From assembly GCA_036346405.1 (NCBI GenBank), contig CM070563.1:20193022-20257021 (forward strand): DNA of 64,000 bases, given 5' to 3'. Position 1 is the stretch's first letter. Each line of letters opens with the position of its first letter. The position numbers and the translations under genes are program-made. Positions 23,979 to 36,200 of this stretch are shown here, in pieces. This DNA comes from Phyllostachys edulis (lineage: Eukaryota > Streptophyta > Magnoliopsida > Poales > Poaceae). Below the pieces are notes generated by a model, which saw nothing but the letters and a program-made list of their open reading frames with translations, was not told the origin of the DNA and made no database searches.

Positions 23979-24735
23979 GGATTTTCACTGAAGGAAGTTG
24001 CATTCATGGAGAATGCCGCTGTTTCAAACCAACCGGAGTTGTTACTATAAGGGCAAGGAGTTCCTTTATCAGACTCTACAACAACATCTTCGTTGGTGAC
24101 CACCGGAGCAAACAGGTTGAGGTCGGCTATGTTGGGTGTTTGGGAGAATTTCGACAGAACAACCAAGGCAAACGCACAAGAAAATCAGGTACCATATGCT
24201 GTTTGCAAAATTTATCGTCATGAATTATCTGCAAAGTCTACAGGTGGAACGGAGCACTTGCTTAGACATGCTACAAGATGTAAGGCCAAGCAATGATTGG
24301 TGATGAGGCAGACGTAGCTGCAGTACAACCCTGAAGGTACAGTACGCAGCTAGGACTATAATCCTGAGGTAGCCAGTCAATCTCTTAGTCGTTTAATTGC
24401 TTCTAAGAATTTACCGTTAGGCTTTGAGGAGTCTACTGCTTTCGAAACTTACATAAGGACTACTCATAATCCTAGATTTTCTACCGTTCCTAGAAAGACA
24501 ACAACTAGGGATCTAGTAAAATACTACAATAAATATCGTGATAAATTAGAGGATCTATTTAGAACGTGCACATTTTTGGTGGCCCTGATCTCAGACACAT
24601 GGAGTAGTTGTACTAGGGAGGATTATCTTCGTATAGTTGCTTATTATGTTATTAACGACAGGGTAATGGATAAAAAATTATAGGTTTCAAAATAATTGAT
24701 GTAGCACATACGGGTAAGAATATTGCGGACTGTAT
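23979..24735 (+). pseudogene. hAT transposase N-terminal half, second copy
   Basis: This is homologous to 3886-4660 along its length. It carries the BED region SAMLGVWENFDRTTKANA to HLLRHATRCKAK (24130-24295), in which one zinc-pair cysteine is kept and the other is tyrosine (CKIY). hAT core words follow (RTTHNPRFSTVPRKTTTRD, ALISDTWSS, YYVINDRVMDKKL). Stops occur near 24049, 24295, 24317 and after VMDKKL. It ends at the same point as the first copy (ADCIIKV) and passes into the same AT-rich tail, so the truncation happened before the duplication. Confidence 0.75.
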
Positions 24736-25876
24736 TATCAAAGTCGTGGAATTAATTACATGTGTTCAATTAATCCTTGCTAGTCGTAATTACACCAAGG
24801 ATTAATTAAACTCGTATAATTAATTAATTAACTAGCAGTACGAGGGAAATCCCCACTGTGGCACGAATGAGGAATAATTAACCCATGGCGCAGACATGGA
24901 TTAATTAATTAAAACCGTGTAATTAATAACATGGTGGGGGTTAATTACATGACTAAATAATTACATGGTGGGGGTTAATTAATTAATCTGTGTAATTAAT
25001 TAGTTGTAATTATTTAGACGTAATTAATTAGTTATAATTAATTGGACGTAATTATTTAGTTAGTTAGTCGTTATTAGTTAGTCATAATCAATTTAATCGT
25101 AATTTATTAGCAATATGAGAGAAGTCCCCTATCCAGAAGCGTGGACAAGGAAAGTCCCCTTTCTAGGAAAGGGATAGGCACGTGTCGGAAGTCCCATTTC
25201 CAGGAGAGGGGACGAGGGCGTCTGCGCACTCGAGGCATAGACAAGAACACGTGTCACATACCGGAGAGTTCACAGTGCTATTTTTGGTTTTGATCTCTGA
25301 AGTGAGCTAGATTTGTTATTTTGCGTGCAGACAATGTTATTTAAGCCAAAAACTCGGGTATTGTTGTCCAATTTTTTTATAACGGCATATCTCTAATTTT
25401 GCAGACTTAACAGTAGTATATATCGGGAAAAAACTTTGCAGTAACAGATCTGAAAACTTGAAACTTTGCGGTGGTATAAATCGAAATAACCCATCTATAT
25501 TTATCGTGACGTACTCTCTCAGCTCTGTAGGGCCAGGATATCTTTTCCTTCAGCTTAAACTCCAGACAACAATTCTGATTTCTGAGAGAAAGGGAGCAAG
25601 TACATCTACTGAAAATGGACAGGGAACTGAACGGTGGTTCATTTTGGAAGCACATTTTTGCGTCGTGCCTGCCTGCCTGCCTGATGGTGAGATGCACGCG
25701 GAAAACCCGAACCAAATCAAGGAACGAAGTGGACGTATCGGCTGAGAACTACCTGTGGGCCTTACAAAGATCTCTGCAAGACTGCAGAGCTGGACATTGC
25801 AATTTCTTGTATTCAGAATGCTTTGTTGGTTGGCTGGGATGCACAGGCTTAGCTGGTCTCACAAATATAGCTAGCC
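24721..25876. repeat. AT-rich tail plus unique segment, copy B
   Basis: This direct repeat of 22496-23840 is shorter because the TTAATTAGT array is reduced. Shared words appear in the same order: GAGGGAAATCCCCACTG, ACGTGTCGGAAGTCCC, CTCTCAGCTCTGTAGG, GGTTCATTTTGGAAGC, GCACAGGCTTAGC. The match ends at ACAAATATAGCTA in both copies. Together with copy A it brackets the second hAT fragment, which suggests a tandem duplication. Confidence 0.75.
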
Positions 25877-26220
25877 GGCCAAATTTGTCCTAAAGATTCT
25901 CCAAACTGAGTAGCTTTTCAAGTTCGGAAAATGAGAGCTTGCACCTTGCACGAGCACAATCCATTGTCTTACTATCTTAGTTCCATGAAAAGTATACCCT
26001 ATAGCCTTGTTTGGAACATAGGAATTGCACGGCAACAGTCCTATTCCTTCACAAATGGGGAAAAAAATCGCGTTCCAACCACGGTCAATACATAGAGCTA
26101 CAAAGGTGTACCATTTCAAAAAAAAAAAATCCAGAAATTTTTTTTAAAAAAAATCTAGAAAGGCGTATGCTATGGCAAACGGATCAAACTAAGACGTTAT
26201 GCCTTAAAAAAACCAAGTTG
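25877..26220. other. Unassigned DNA 3' of the exchanger pseudogene
   Basis: This lies immediately downstream of the exchanger stop codon on the minus strand. It contains GCCTTGTTTGGAACATAGG and CGTTCCAACCACGG, which resemble ends of a small Harbinger or hAT MITE, and poly-A/poly-T runs near 26120-26160. Nothing else is recognised. Confidence 0.3.
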
Positions 26221-26645
26221 TTATTGCTGGTCTACAAGGTCTAGTGCCTGTGAAATGTTGACAAACAAAAAGCACAAGTAAATGGCCAGGAGACCAAAGC
26301 CCAGTGTCTCCACCCTCATGTCCCTCCTGGGAAGCACAGCCACGGCCTAGAAAATCCCAGCAGCCACAAAGCTCAGCGTCCGGAAGAGCCCGGGTTCCCT
26401 GGGCATGGACATGGGTCGCCAGCGCGCGGGCCAGCACGAGAGCAGCAGTGAGAGGCCTAGGCCGACGAGGACGTTGAACACCGGCCCGCCGTAGCAGCCG
26501 GCCACGGTCACGTTCGCGATGAGGTCGCCCAGCGAGTTGCCCAACGCCAGCACTGTCAGCCCCACAGCCGCCGTGTCCACGCCCAGGACCAGGCCTGCGG
26601 AGGACAGGAGGGAGAGGAGCTCGTTCGTGATGTCGTACGCCAGGC
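26221..26645 (-). pseudogene. Cation/calcium exchanger, C-terminal part
   Basis: On the minus strand the reading is AYDITNELLSLLSSAGLVLG, then VGLTVLALGNSLGDLIANVT (the conserved exchanger GNSxGDL motif), GCYGGPVFNVLVGLG, and a C-terminus LGFGLLAIYLCFLFVNISQ ending ALDLVDQQ-stop at 26221. Plant CCX proteins are multi-pass membrane exchangers in the Na+/Ca2+ superfamily with two such motifs. A TAG replaces an expected tryptophan codon after FVAAGIF (about 26348), and a short stretch before GCYGGP appears deleted. The upstream half is at 40794-41600; a Copia element separates them with a CAGGC duplication. Identification rests on family knowledge of the second exchanger repeat and is strong. 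Confidence 0.85.
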
Positions 26646-26650
26646 TGATA

Positions 26651-26980
26651 GGGTTTGTTTGGTTGGTGTTATGTATTTTATGTCTGGAAAAAAGTAGTGT
26701 CTAGAGATAGTTTGAAAAATAGATGATTTTTGTATGGCCAAGCAAATCTGAAGATGAGTTGTTTGGTTGGAAGCCTGTGCCTGAAATTGATGAATGAAAA
26801 ATAGAACGCTAGATCGAAACTACTTAATCGTGGATCGATCGCTCGCAACCAGCGCAAGTTTTCAACGCTCGCTCATCATTGCTTGCTATTCGATGCTTAC
26901 GCAGTATCAAGCAATCAATGAACCGCAGCTTAGATGCTCCTCCCGCCAGTAAAAGACTTCGATATCAAAGCAAACGCCCC
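26651..26980. mobile_element. Harbinger-like MITE at LTR edge
   Basis: It begins GGGTTTGTTTGGTTGG and ends CAAAGCAAACGCCCC. It is flanked by ATA at 26648-26650 and TTA at 26981-26983, close to the TTA duplication of PIF/Harbinger elements. The insertion lies within the first five bases of the left LTR (TG-TTA-GAAT in the intact right LTR). Confidence 0.5.
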
Positions 26981-26983
26981 TTA

Positions 26984-27059
26984 CTCCTCTCGCTTTGAAA
27001 TAAATGACGCTTTTCTTCACGCTCTTCACTTGTGACGCCAAATAAAAAAACGGAGGAAG
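26984..27059. mobile_element. Stowaway-like MITE remnant
   Basis: This 76 bp segment starts CTCCTCTCGCTTTGAAATAA and ends AAAAAACGGAGGAAG, an imperfect inverted repeat of the CTCCCTCCG type. It is flanked by TA on both sides (26982-26983 and 27060-27061), the Stowaway target. The LTR resumes at once with GAATTTTTCC. Confidence 0.55.
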
Positions 27060-27231
27060 TAGAATTTTTCCTTGATTCTTCGCTATGGCGCTTCTTCTGG
27101 TTTGTCTAGAGAAAAGAAATCAAATGGAACTGCTTTTCCAGAGAAAAACGCAGCCCGCCCTTTGGTCTTTACGCCATCGTTCTCCGCGGGACCCACTGTC
27201 GCCGCCGACACGACTCGCACGGCGAAGTCGC

Positions 27232-27897
27232 CGCCCCAGAGGCGGAGTTTGGTCGTCGGGCTTCGCCGCACGCAAGACGGCACGATAGGGCCATGCCACG
27301 GCGGTCAGGTGGTTTCAAGACGGCGAAGCTTCGGTCGTCGCGTTTAAGACGGCGAAACATCGGCGAGGCTCAAAGACGCAAGACGCCGCCCGCCGCGTAA
27401 GCCGGCTTCGGCCGCGTAAGACGGCACGCAAGACACGGCAGATGTAGTTTCGGCTGGGAGACGACGCGACGCGGAGGCGTGAGGCAGGCGATCTTGTGGT
27501 CGGCGTCTCGGGGTGTCGGCCTTGATGCGCCCCACCGTCCGGGTCGTCGAAGACAACCACGCAGCCCACATGGAGAAGCCGACGAGGCGGATTGCCAGAG
27601 GCGCTGCCGAGCACCGCCACCGACTCACCGGTAGGCCCCAGAGTCATGCGGTGATGGCAAAGACCGGCGAAGACGAGGAGCGCGATGAGCGCCGCCATGG
27701 AGAAGAGGTAGAAGGCGAGGAGGCGACGGCGTTCCAAAGACGCGCCGACGGCCATGAGGGCGGCGGGAGGAGGAGGCGAGGCTTCGCCCAGATGGCCACG
27801 CCACCGTGCAAGCGCTACAAGACTTCCCTGCGAGGCGTAACCAGACGCCACTGGCCACCGCCATCCGCCATGGCTCGAGCCGCTTAGTGTATGTCTC
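27232..27897. repeat. Segment A', long inverted repeat
   Basis: This GC-rich segment is inverted relative to 32567-33220. Paired words include CATGGCTCGAGCCGCTTAGT (27870-27889) against its complement at 32574-32593, and the minus-strand frame around RRLLAFYLFSMAALI. The word GCAAGACGGC or near variants recurs here many times. Its open frames are not conserved between the two copies and are not treated as genes. Confidence 0.7.
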
Positions 27898-29141
27898 AGA
27901 TAGACTCGGAGATGGGCGGGCTTTTCCGCCGGCAAGACGGTTCGACAAGACGCCCAAATTTATACACATACGCACGGACGCCACGAATGGGTCGGGCCGC
28001 ACGCAAGACGGACGGCGACGGTTGCACGGGCTCGAGGATTGGCGACGGCACGACGGCAGACGCAAGACGGCGGGGAGTTGGGCCGTGCTTTCGCCGCCAA
28101 GACGATCAAGCAAGCATCGCCGATCGCGCGACGCCAAGACGACGCGCCAAGCCCTCGTCTGCCGCAACCCCGCCGCCATGACATGAACAAGAACAAAACC
28201 CACGACGAACGAATGTACTCCAAAGATCAAACCACGATATACGCTTTTTTGCAACTACGCATATACAAATCACAAACCGGAGTATCATTTTCAAGAAAAA
28301 GAAAATCAAACAGATCCAACGAATCAAGCGAGGAGAAGCTGCCGACGGCGCCCATCACCAGCTGGCCGGCTGCGCCATGGCCCCGCCGCCTAAGAGCCCC
28401 ACTCGCCGCCTGCGCTGCTCGAGCTGGGTTTGAGGTTCCCGCCACATCAAGGCCAAGCAAGAACCTCAAGACGCGACGCCACACCAAGGCCAAGACAAGA
28501 CGTGTTAAGCCCTCGTCCGCAGCGGCCTCGCACTGCCTTGAGACCTCGGGCGGCGATGGGGAGAGGGGTCGAGGGGACGCCGGTGGGGGGGACGGGGACG
28601 CTTGGGGGGCTGGGGGCAACAGCGAAGTGGCCGTGGGGAGATGGGGAGAGAGGGTCCAGGCTCCGTGCCTCGAGGGGACGCCGGGCGGGGGGAGATGGGG
28701 ACGCTGGGCATGGGGGGATGGGGAGACGGGGATCTTTGCGGATGGGGAGACCGGAGATGGGGATGAGGATGACCGGATTCGGATTGGGGAGAAATGAGAA
28801 TGGGAGATGGGGATCGTCTTAGTATTATCTCATGGCCTCATCTCTTGGTGTTCTAAAAAAGCATCCAAGCAAAGATCAGAGACTGCAGTTGGTATGGGCG
28901 GTATGGTCATGGTCTCATGGATGGACTCACCGATTTGACAAAACAAGACATCGGCCAAAAAGTCTAGCTAAGCGTGCTCGGACAAAATTCGCATACGACC
29001 GAGAGACAACGGATACCAAAGAACGGCTCTTCGTTAGACAAGATAGGATGTTATTTTGATGTGATAAGATATGATAAGAGGGAAGCATAGCGGGCAACAC
29101 AACGGCAATATTTTTTTCTTTGACACTATCGCGAATATGCC

Positions 29142-29148
29142 TATAAAA
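29142..29148 (+). promoter_or_regulatory. Possible TATA box of the arm L transposase
   Basis: TATAAAA occurs about 400 bp upstream of the transposase start and is preserved at the mirrored position in arm R (minus strand, near 36620). Three CT-rich repeats containing CTCTTTTGCTCTA follow at 29190-29340, consistent with an untranslated leader. Confidence 0.45.
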
Positions 29149-29544
29149 ACTCTAGTCTGCAGCTCATTCGTTAACCACACGAAGCTTTTCTCTTGTGCTC
29201 TACCGATTCTCTCATATTCATTTCTTCTCTACGAAACTCAACTCTTCTTTTGCTCTAGTTATTATCTCTTGCATATTTCTTCTCCACACTAAACCCAAAT
29301 TCTCTTTTGCTCTACTAATTCTCTCTTTGCTCTAGTGCTCTATTAAATAGAAAGCATGCTACCAAGGAGTCAAGCATTAAACCGGCGGAGGAGCGGCGGA
29401 GCTCGGTAGTCTTGTGCTATCGAGAAGTCGTACCAAAGCAAAGCAGCGAGGAGAGGAGACGCTCGATCTCACGCCGCTCAATCTCCGCCGCTCCTAGTCC
29501 TCCTCCCCGTCTCTCCCATCCATGCTCGTCGGCTTTCCCCAAGC

Positions 29545-31563
29545 ATGGGAGACTATGGCATGGATGACCGTCACATGGGCCAGATGCGGAGGATCTGAGG
29601 AGTACCAACGCGTCCGGACCCGATGGAGATGCGGACTTGGTACCCCATCCACGGATGGCAATATTGATGGGTCCACTCCCAGAAGAAGAAGCTACCTGCA
29701 CGAAGGGCGAGTCTTTGAAGCATATGACTGAGCGAGAAATTGAGATGGCCAAACGGTAGAGATCGCAACTTGTAATTATTGCAAAGCTCAATTAATCGCC
29801 AGACTGGTGGAGGGGCGGGGCACTTGAACCGCACTACAAGGCATGCTTGAAAAGATGGGGGCACACACACGAGGTGGAGGAGTCCAGACGCGACTCAACC
29901 GAGGTGATGGCTCTGTAAGTACTTGGACATACAACCCTCATAATGCTCGTGAGGAAATTGCTAGATTTATTGTTTCGAGGATCAACCAATTAGGATGGGT
30001 GAAAGTCGCTCATTGAAAGAATGATCCAACGCGCTTTTGTCCACATACCAACATGTTAGTAGGAGAACGACATCATCGATATTTTAGGGATGTATAGTAG
30101 AGAGCTAGCAAGACTAAAAGAAATTTTTCTAAAAGTTCAATACTCTTTTGCTTTAACCCGGATATTTGGACATCATCGCACCAAAGAAGCGCCTACATTA
30201 GTGTTGTAGCTCATTATTTAGATGATGAGTATAAGCTAAATAAAAGAGTCATAGGGTTTAAGTTAATTCTTGAATCACACACGGAGATGCTATTCTTGAG
30301 CTCATCTTGGGGGTAATTGATGATTTTCAAATTGGAAATAAGATTGCTTCTATAACTCTTGACAATGCATCGTCAATACAACGGCTATGAACATCCTCAC
30401 CCCAAGGTTGCGAGACATATATCGGTGGATATGTTCTCCACGAGATGTGTATGTCACATCCTCAACCTCGTTGTGCAAGATGGTATGGAGGTCATTGGTG
30501 TTTATTTGAACAATATCCGCGATGCCCTTCGTTTCTGTCAAATTCAGCGGTGGTGGCGGCCAGATTCGAGTATTATGTAGCCAACAACAAGGCCCCAAGA
30601 AAATTCGGTCTTGACATGAAGGTGAGGTGGAACTCGACATACATCATCTTTGAAAAAGGTACAAGGGTATGAACATCTTATATCTGTCTTTGTCAATGCT
30701 AACATAAATAAATTGGTAGTCGCTAACTCAGATTGGGAAGCTGTTAGTTATTTTGAGAGTTTTTGAGACCTTTTTACAAAGCAACTAAGAGTCTATCCGG
30801 TATTTACTACCCTACCTCTTACTTAGTTATAGATTTTATTTGGCTAATTGCAGACAAGTTTGCTAAATCTAGAGAACATCCCCTTTTAGGCCATGTTGTT
30901 GCAGCAATGGAGGAAAAATTTGTTAAATATTTTGGATCTATTTCACACCTATATTGTTTTGCTATCATTTTGGATCCTACAAAAAAGTTAGCAGGTTTGC
31001 AGATGGCCATGGAGGGAATAGGTGAGTGCCTCGGCCTTGACTTCTCCGAAGCTTTCGAACACGCCAAAAAAGAGTTTGTACGTGTTTTCCGCTTGTATCA
31101 TGACAAGCTTGGCGGCAGCACGAGATCGGAGGCCTCACAGCAGACGCATCAAAGCAAGACAAGCTTGACAGCACACCTGTGGAAGAAGCTGAAGGGAAAG
31201 TCTAGTTCTTCACCTTCTCAGTCTCAGGCGGCCCCCAAGTGGAATTCTACCTCCGAGCTGAACCACTACTTGGAGCATGATTTTGCAAACATGGATCCTG
31301 ATCTTTCTGGCGAAGGCAAGTTAAACTTGCTCGATTGGTGGAAGAACAATAGCGAATATTCCTGTCTTTGTGCCATTTCGCACGAGATGTTCTACTAGTT
31401 CCGGTGTCCTCTGTCTCTTCAGAAGCGACGTTCAGCATGGTCGGAAGAATAATTGAAGAAAGAAGGTCATCTCTCACGCCTAAGATGGTGGAGGCAATCA
31501 CCGCCTCAAGGATTGGGAATTGGCAAAAGAGCGACAACAAAGATCAACTAGAGGATCTTTGAG
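29545..31563 (+). pseudogene. hAT transposase, arm L copy
   Basis: The start region reads MGDYGMDD.. followed by decayed BED-finger sequence near 29720-29860. Then come hAT core words in shifting frames (YISVVAHYLDDEYKLNKR, HTGDAILELILG, TLDNASSIQRL; KFGLDMKVRWNSTY), a long open stretch at 30763-31380 (PFYKATKSLSGIYYPTSYL, FAIILDPTKKLAG, then LNLLDWWKNN), and the C-terminal hAT dimerisation region (SSEATFSMVGRIIEERRSSL, ending at 31561). hAT transposases excise and reinsert elements and make 8 bp duplications. Stops and at least four frameshifts rule out a working protein. The C-terminal half is the best preserved part. Confidence 0.8.
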
Positions 31564-31670
31564 ATCGTGAATCGTTAGCCGATCTCAATGTCGAATAGCC
31601 GACATGTATGCATAAATGTAATTCTTGCACTCTTTTCCTCACTGGAAACCCACTTTGGGCGTAAGGTTTT

Positions 31671-32170
31671 TAACGAGGCAAGAACAATGTGTGTGTAAAA
31701 TATCAATGAAATCTTATTTTTCCCTCTAATTTTTAAGTGTCCATAATTTTACATAATTATAGTTTTACAGACAAAAATAATAAACCATGTCATGCACAAA
31801 AATAATGTAAGATCTCATTCTCTCTTTTTTTATGGTCTCTCTCCTCAAAAAATCAAGACCACCCATCAGGCCATCACAAGCAATTTGGTAAGGTGGCCTC
31901 CAGTCCACTTCCCATCCCATCAACACTCTTTTTTAACGAGGCAGTAACAATGTGTGTAAAATATTAATAAAATTTTACTTTTTCCCCTAATTTTTAAATA
32001 TCCATAATTTTATATAATTATGATTTCACATAACAAAATAATTAACCATACCATACATACAAAAACCGAGATCCTTTCTACCATACTAACTAACAAACAT
32101 AAATGCATAATTCTAGCACATACACGGTACTAAATCGTCTCAGTTTCTCTTAAAAAAATCGTCTCTGGTT
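31671..32170. repeat. Direct repeat, 263 bp period, 3' of transposase
   Basis: TTAACGAGGCA..ACAATGTGTGTAAAAT starts near 31670 and again near 31933, followed in both by CCATAATTTTA.ATAATTAT. The copies are diverged. The mirrored pair is present in arm R (about 33700-34110). Confidence 0.6.
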
Positions 32171-32566
32171 ACAATAATATAGACCTCCTTCCCTCTCTTT
32201 TTTTTGTAGTCTCTTTCTTTGCAAAAGTTCACCATCAAAGCAATACGAAAAGGAGGCCTCTCTCCACAAGTCCACAGGCAGCTCTGAGCTCCACTTCCCA
32301 TCAATTACAACAACAAGACAACACAAGAACACACATTAACCCATACAAAGCATGACCTCTGACCCTCAAACCATACCGCCTTGGAAGTTGGAATTGGAGT
32401 TAGCTAATAGCTAGTAGTAGCCACAAAGAGTCAAAGAGAGCAAAGAAGACAGTCGCACCAGCTGCAGCCTTCTGCAGGCTTGCCACAGTAGCACAAAGAC
32501 GGCGCACGCAGACGCAAGACGGCACAAGACACAAACACAAATGAGAGCGACACACTCATATGAGAC

Positions 32567-33220
32567 ATACACTAAGCGGCTCGAGCCATGGCAGATGGCG
32601 GTGGCCGTGAGTGTCTGTTCGCCTCGCTAGGGGGGAAGAGGCGCTGCTGCCGCACGGTGGCCTGTGGGCCATCTGGGCGAAGCCTCACCTCCTCCTCCCG
32701 GCCGCCCTCGCCGCTTGCTTACAGCGTCGAACCGCCGCCTCCTCGCTTTCTACCTTTCTCCATGGCGGCGCTATCGCGCCTCGCTTCGCCGGTCTTTGCC
32801 ATCACCCGCAGCTGGGGCCTACCCGGTGAGTTTGTGGATCGGTGCTTTCGGCGCGCCCTACGGCGAAAACCGCCTCGTCGGCTTCTCCATGTGGTCAGTG
32901 GTTGTCTTCGACGACCCCGGGTGGGGAGCGATCAAGGCCGACACCCCGAGACGCCTTACCACAAGATCGCTTCCCCGCCTCGCTGCGTTGCGTCGTCTCC
33001 TCAAGCGCCGAAGCATACCGCCGGTGTCGGTTGGCGTCTTGCAAGACGGCCCGACGCCGCACGGCGCGGCGGGCCAGCGGCCGCGGCTGGCTCGCCGATG
33101 GCTTTCGCCAGGCCGCAGACGCAAGACGCCCGAGAAGCTCGCTGCGTGACCACCTCGCCCGCCAGGGCCCGCGCCCATCGTGCCGTCTTGCAGCTGCGCC
33201 CGCCCGCCCGACTCCCACCT
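32567..33220. repeat. Segment A, centre of the inverted duplication
   Basis: This GC-rich segment sits at the symmetry centre (about 32890) and is the inverted copy of 27232-27897. A 253-codon frame from 32588 starts MADGGGRECLFASL; its counterpart in A' is in different frames, so coding constraint is not supported. It could be captured host DNA, but I do not recognise a source. Confidence 0.6.
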
Positions 33221-36200
33221 CTAGTCTCAGATGAGTGTGTCGCCTCATTGTGGTCAGGCGCCAGGCGCTGCTGCGGCGCTGCGTTCGCGGTCAGGTCGTC
33301 AGGTAATCGCAACGGCCGCAGCTGTGCACTGTCTTCTTGCTTTTTTTGACTCTTTGTGGCTACTACTAGCTATTAGCTAACTCCAATTCCAACTTCCAAG
33401 GCAAGATGGTCAGAGGGTCAGAGGTCAGAGCTCAGATGGGTTAATGTGTGTTACCGTGTTGTCTTGTTGATCAGAATTGATGGGAAGTGGAGCTCAGAGT
33501 CAGCTGTGGACTTGTGGAGAGAGGCCTCCTTTTCGATTGCTTTGATGACCTAACTTTTGCAAAGAAAGAGACTACAAAAAAAAGAGAGGGAAGGAGGTCT
33601 ATATTATTGTAACCAGAGACGATTTTTTAAGAGAAACCGAGACGATTTAGTACCGTGTATGTGCTAGAATTATGCATTTATGTTTGTTAGTTAGTATGGT
33701 AGAAAGGATCTCGGTTTTTGTATGTATGGTATGGTTAATTATTTTGTTATGTGAAATCATAATTATATAAAATTATGGATATTTAAAAATTAGGGAAAAA
33801 GTAAAATTTTATTAATATTTTACACACATTGTTACCGCCTAAAAAGAGTGTTGATGGGATGGGAAGTGGACCGAGGCCACCTTACCAAATTGCTTGTGAT
33901 GGCCTCGATGGGTGGTCTTGATTTTTATGAGGAGAGAGACCATAAAAAAGAGAGAATGAGATCTTACATTATTTTTGTGCATGACATGGTTTATTATTTT
34001 GTCTCAGAAACTATAATTATGTAAAATTATGGACACTTAAAATTAGAGGGAAAAATAAGATTTCATTGATATTTTACACACACATTGTTATCGCCTCGTT
34101 AAAAACCTTACGCCCAAAGGCAAGGGTTTCCCAAGAAGGAAAAGAGTGCAAGAATTACATTTATGCATACATGTCGGCTATTCGACATTGAGATCGGCTA
34201 ACGATTCACGATCTCAAAGATCCTCTAGTTGATGCCGTTGTCGCTTTTTTGCCAATTCCCAATCCTTGAGGCAGTGATTGCCTCCACCATCTTAGGCGTG
34301 AGAGATGACCTTCTTTCTTCAATTATTCTTCCGACTATGTCAACGCCGCTCAAGAGACAGAGGACACCGAACTAGTAGAACATCTCGTATGTAAATGGCA
34401 CAAAGACAGGAATATTCGCTATTGTTCTTCCACCAATCGAGCAAGTTTAACTTGCCTTCGCCAGTAAAGATCAGATCCATGTTTGCAAAATCATGCTCCA
34501 AGTAGTGGTTCACTGAGGTAGAATTCCACTTGGGGGTCGCCGAGACCGAGAAGGTGAAGAACTAGACTTTCCTTCAAATTTCTTCCACAGTGTGTGTCAT
34601 TGCTTGTCTTGCTTTGATGCGCCTCATTGTGAGGCCTCCGATCTCGTCGCGCCAAGCTTGTCATGATACAAGCGGAAAACACGCATAAACTCTTTTTGGC
34701 GTGTTCGAAAGCTTCGAGAAGTCAAGGCCGAGGCACTCACCTATTCCCTCCATGGCCATCTGCAAACCTGCTAACTTTTTTGTAGGATCCAAAATGATAG
34801 CAAAACAATATAGGTGTGAAATAGATCCAAAATATTTAACAAATTTTTCCTCCATTGCTGCAACAACATGGCCTAAAAGGGGATGTTCTCTAGATTTAGC
34901 AAACTTGTCTGCAATTAGCCAAATAAAATCTATAACTAAGTAAGAGGTAGGGTAGTAAATACCGGATAGACTCTTAGTTGCTTTGTAAAAAGGTCTCAAA
35001 AACTCTCAAAATAACTAACAGCTTCCTAACTGAAAGTTAGCGATCACCAATTTATTTATGCTAGCATTGACAAAGACAGTATATAAGATGTTCATACCCT
35101 TGTACCTTTTTTCAAAGATGATGTATGTCGAGTTCCACCTCACCTTCATGTCAAGACCGAATTTTCTTGGGGCCTTGTTGTTGGCTACGCAATACTCGCG
35201 AATCGGGCCGCCACCACCGCTGAATTTGACAGAAACGAAAGGGCATCATGATATTGTTCAAATAAACACCAATGACCTCCATACCATCTTGCACAACGAG
35301 GTTGAGGATGTGACATACACATCTCTCGTGGAGAACATATCCACCGATATATGTCTCGCAACCTTGGGGTGAGGATGTTCATAGTCGCTGTATTCGATTT
35401 ATGCATTGTCAAGAGTTATAGAAGCAATCTTATTTCCAATTTGAAAATCATCAATTACCCCTCAAAGATGAGCTCAAAGAATAGCATCTCCCGTGTGTGA
35501 TTCAAGAATTAACTTAAACCCTATGACTCTTTTATTTAGCTTATACTCATCATCTAAATAATGAGCTACAACACTAATGTAGGCGCTTCTTTGGTGCGAT
35601 GATGTCCAAATATCCGGTTAAAGCAAAAGAGTATTGAACTTTTAGAAAAATTTCTTTTAGTGCTGCTAGCTCTCTACTATACATCCCTAAAATATCGATG
35701 ATGTCGTTTCTCCTACTAACATGTTGGTATCAGGACAAAAGCCGCTTGGATCATTCTTTCAATGAGCGACTTTCACCCATCCTAATTGGTTGATCCTCGT
35801 AAACAATAAATCTAGCAATTTCTCACGAGCATTATGAGGGTTGTATGTCCAAGTACTTACAGAGCCATCACCTCGGTTGAGTCTGCCTCGACTCTCCACC
35901 TCGTGTGTGTGCCCCCATCTTTTTCAAGCATGCCTTGTAGTGCCGGCTCAAGTGCCCCGCCCCACCACCAGACGAGCAGCTTAATTGAGCTTTGCAATAA
36001 TTACAAGTTGCGATCTCTACCGCTTGGCCATCTCGAATTTCTCGCCCAGTCATATGCTTCCAAAGACTTTCTTCTTCGCACATTCTTCACGTCACGGAGG
36101 GACCCATCAATATTGCCATCCGTGGATGGGGTACAAGTCCGCATCTCCATCGGGTCCGACCGCAGGTACTCCTCAGATCCCTCCGCATCGCCCATGTGAC

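Larger units (their letters stand above)
27898..32566 (+). repeat. Arm L of the inverted duplication
   Basis: This arm pairs with 33221-37849 in inverted orientation. The outer part (27900-28830) is GC-rich, with GGGGA-type simple sequence at 28550-28800. The middle holds a promoter-like region and transposase; the inner part (31600-32460) is AT-rich flanking sequence. Matching inner ends read GTAGCCACAAAGAGTCAAA and its complement at 33343-33361. Confidence 0.8.

Noticed and set aside
27315..28822. Long frames up to 252 codons on both strands
   Set aside because: The mirrored sequence in the other arm or segment breaks them, so they are not conserved as coding. They follow from GC content.
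32588..33349. A 253-codon frame starting MADGGGREC
   Set aside because: It lies in the central inverted segment, and its copy at 27315-27935 uses shifted frames. I could not name a parent gene.
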